This document shows, piece after piece, positions 63,233-64,000 of a stretch of DNA of 64,000 nucleotides. The notes below the pieces were generated by a model. The model was not told the origin of the DNA. It did no database searches and saw only the letters and a program-made list of their open reading frames with translations. The stretch is from Rhizobium sp. Leaf306. GTDB taxonomy: Bacteria > Pseudomonadota > Alphaproteobacteria > Rhizobiales > Rhizobiaceae. A program made the translations under genes and the position numbers. The DNA lies in NCBI RefSeq assembly GCF_001423425.1, contig NZ_LMNX01000003.1:653044-717043 (forward strand), in the 5' to 3' direction. Every line of letters starts with the position of its first letter. Position 1 is the stretch's first letter.

Positions 63233-64000
63233 TTAACCCACTTTGCGCTGTTGCGCCGTCGATGACGTCAGGTCATTGATGAGCTCGACAACAGTCCTTG
63301 AGACACGCTGCTGAGCATCCGTCGATTGCGCAATCTCCCGGATGGACTCGCCGGTCTTGTTCACGCTGCCGACGATCCGTTCGAAAGCCAGTCTCGCATG
63401 CTGCGACCGGTCCGTTCCCTGGTTGACGCGCATGGTCGATTCCTGGATGAGCTTGGATATCTCGTGCGCAGCTTCCGAACTTCTCTCGGCGAGTTTCCTG
63501 ACCTCGCCCGCGACGACCGAGAACCCGACCCCATGTTCCCCTGCCCTTGCGGCTTCGATTGCCGCGTTGAAGGCGAGAAGGTTGGTCTGACTGGCGATCT
63601 CGCCAATCACCTTGACGATATCGGAGATTTCCGTGGAGGACTTCTGGATGAGATCGATTGCCGCGATCGCGCTGCCCAGCGCTTCTGAACCCTGTTCCGC
63701 ATTGCCCTGCGTCTCGGACGCAAGCGTGGTGGCCGTGCGGGTGTTAGCGGTGATTTCCGCGATCGATCCGGACAGTTCTCCGACAATGCTGGTCATTTGC
63801 TGCGATTTCGAACGGATGTCATGCTCGAGCTTGACCTGATCGGTGATGTCGCTGGCATACTTCACCACGCGCACCGTCTCGCCCCGCAGATTGACGATCG
63901 GGCTGTAGATCCCCTGAATGTGCACTTCCCGGCCATACTTTCCAACGCGGGCAAAACGCCCCGAAAAGAATTCACCCTTGTTGAGACGCAGCCAGAAATC
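63233..64000 (-). CDS. PAS-type methyl-accepting chemotaxis protein, C-terminal part
   Basis: The gene continues past the right edge; 255 codons are visible. From the edge: the end of a PAS domain ([20 protein letters not shown], then [19 protein letters not shown]), then the signalling domain with [44 protein letters not shown] as the hairpin tip. The PAS-MCP arrangement with [12 protein letters not shown] is common in rhizobia for soluble or weakly anchored receptors of redox or energy state. No CheR/CheB tail motif is seen at the C-terminus ([10 protein letters not shown]). The triple-CheW gene follows after 3 bases. Confidence 0.92.
   Translation of the reverse strand, partial: DFWLRLNKGEFFSGRFARVGKYGREVHIQGIYSPIVNLRGETVRVVKYASDITDQVKLEHDIRSKSQQMTSIVGELSGSIAEITANTRTATTLASETQGNAEQGSEALGSAIAAIDLIQKSSTEISDIVKVIGEIASQTNLLAFNAAIEAARAGEHGVGFSVVAGEVRKLAERSSEAAHEISKLIQESTMRVNQGTDRSQHARLAFERIVGSVNKTGESIREIAQSTDAQQRVSRTVVELINDLTSSTAQQRKVG

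Noticed and set aside
1..64000. Search by eye for tRNA, rRNA, CRISPR, insertion sequences and phage genes
   Set aside because: No cloverleaf-type sequence, rRNA core, regular spacer array, transposase motif or terminal inverted repeat was found.

Overview
The window looks like chromosome, or a large chromid, of a Rhizobiaceae alphaproteobacterium (Rhizobium / Neorhizobium / Agrobacterium type). The evidence is the high G+C, the divergent pcaIJF/pcaR arrangement, PccBA proteins of rhizobial length, several GGAAC-N18-TT promoter-like sequences of the EcfG/RpoE2 general-stress type, and many chemotaxis-like sensors. I see no rRNA, tRNA, CRISPR array, insertion sequence or phage gene. Both ends are cut inside genes.

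Layout. 1-549 is the end of an enolase-superfamily sugar dehydratase. 698-1670 is a two-gene stress operon with an EcfG-like promoter. 1845-3837 holds xthA with an overlapping small gene, then an SDR epimerase. 4052-7598 is pccBA (propionyl-CoA carboxylase). 7656-9144 has a lytic transglycosylase and a small metallophosphoesterase. 9203-13563 is an RND efflux operon and 14106-15965 is recQ. 16053-18861 is a stress neighbourhood: a single-domain response regulator, a DUF883-like membrane protein, a GSP39-like dehydrogenase, a cold-shock protein and a small charged protein. 19511-23029 is pcaIJF with divergent pcaR. 23069-31411 is a seven-gene operon (Liv-type ABC importer, GMC oxidoreductase, 3-hydroxyisobutyrate dehydrogenase) with a divergent LysR regulator. 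31489-33768 is a YdeP-type molybdoenzyme with an EcfG-like promoter. 34052-41403 carries two different osmoprotectant ABC importers (OsmF/YehYXW type and ProVWX type). 42049-45535 has an atypical amidohydrolase, an alpha/beta hydrolase, a DoxX-like protein and a periplasmic protein. 45553-49478 is an eptA-type phosphoethanolamine transferase with its own two-component system. 49803-53325 has an M24 peptidase and the tail-specific protease Prc.

53795 to the right edge is a signalling block, all on the minus strand. It contains two chemoreceptors, a protein made of three CheW domains, a LuxR-type regulator, and a tightly coupled set of four genes: a periplasmic SUOX-like protein with no cysteine (resembling the pterin receptor PruR of Agrobacterium), a hybrid histidine kinase with Hpt domain, an HD-GYP response regulator and a CheW. 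No CheA, CheY, CheR or CheB is visible. This set is the best candidate for an undescribed system: a periplasmic ligand, possibly a pterin, sensed through a hybrid kinase and passed to c-di-GMP breakdown, with CheW as a link to chemoreceptor arrays.

Common themes are osmotic and general stress (EcfG-like promoters, osmoprotectant import, lipid A modification, efflux), catabolism of aromatic and branched-chain compounds to succinyl-CoA and propionyl-CoA, and behavioural signalling. All protein identities come from reading motifs by eye, without database searches.
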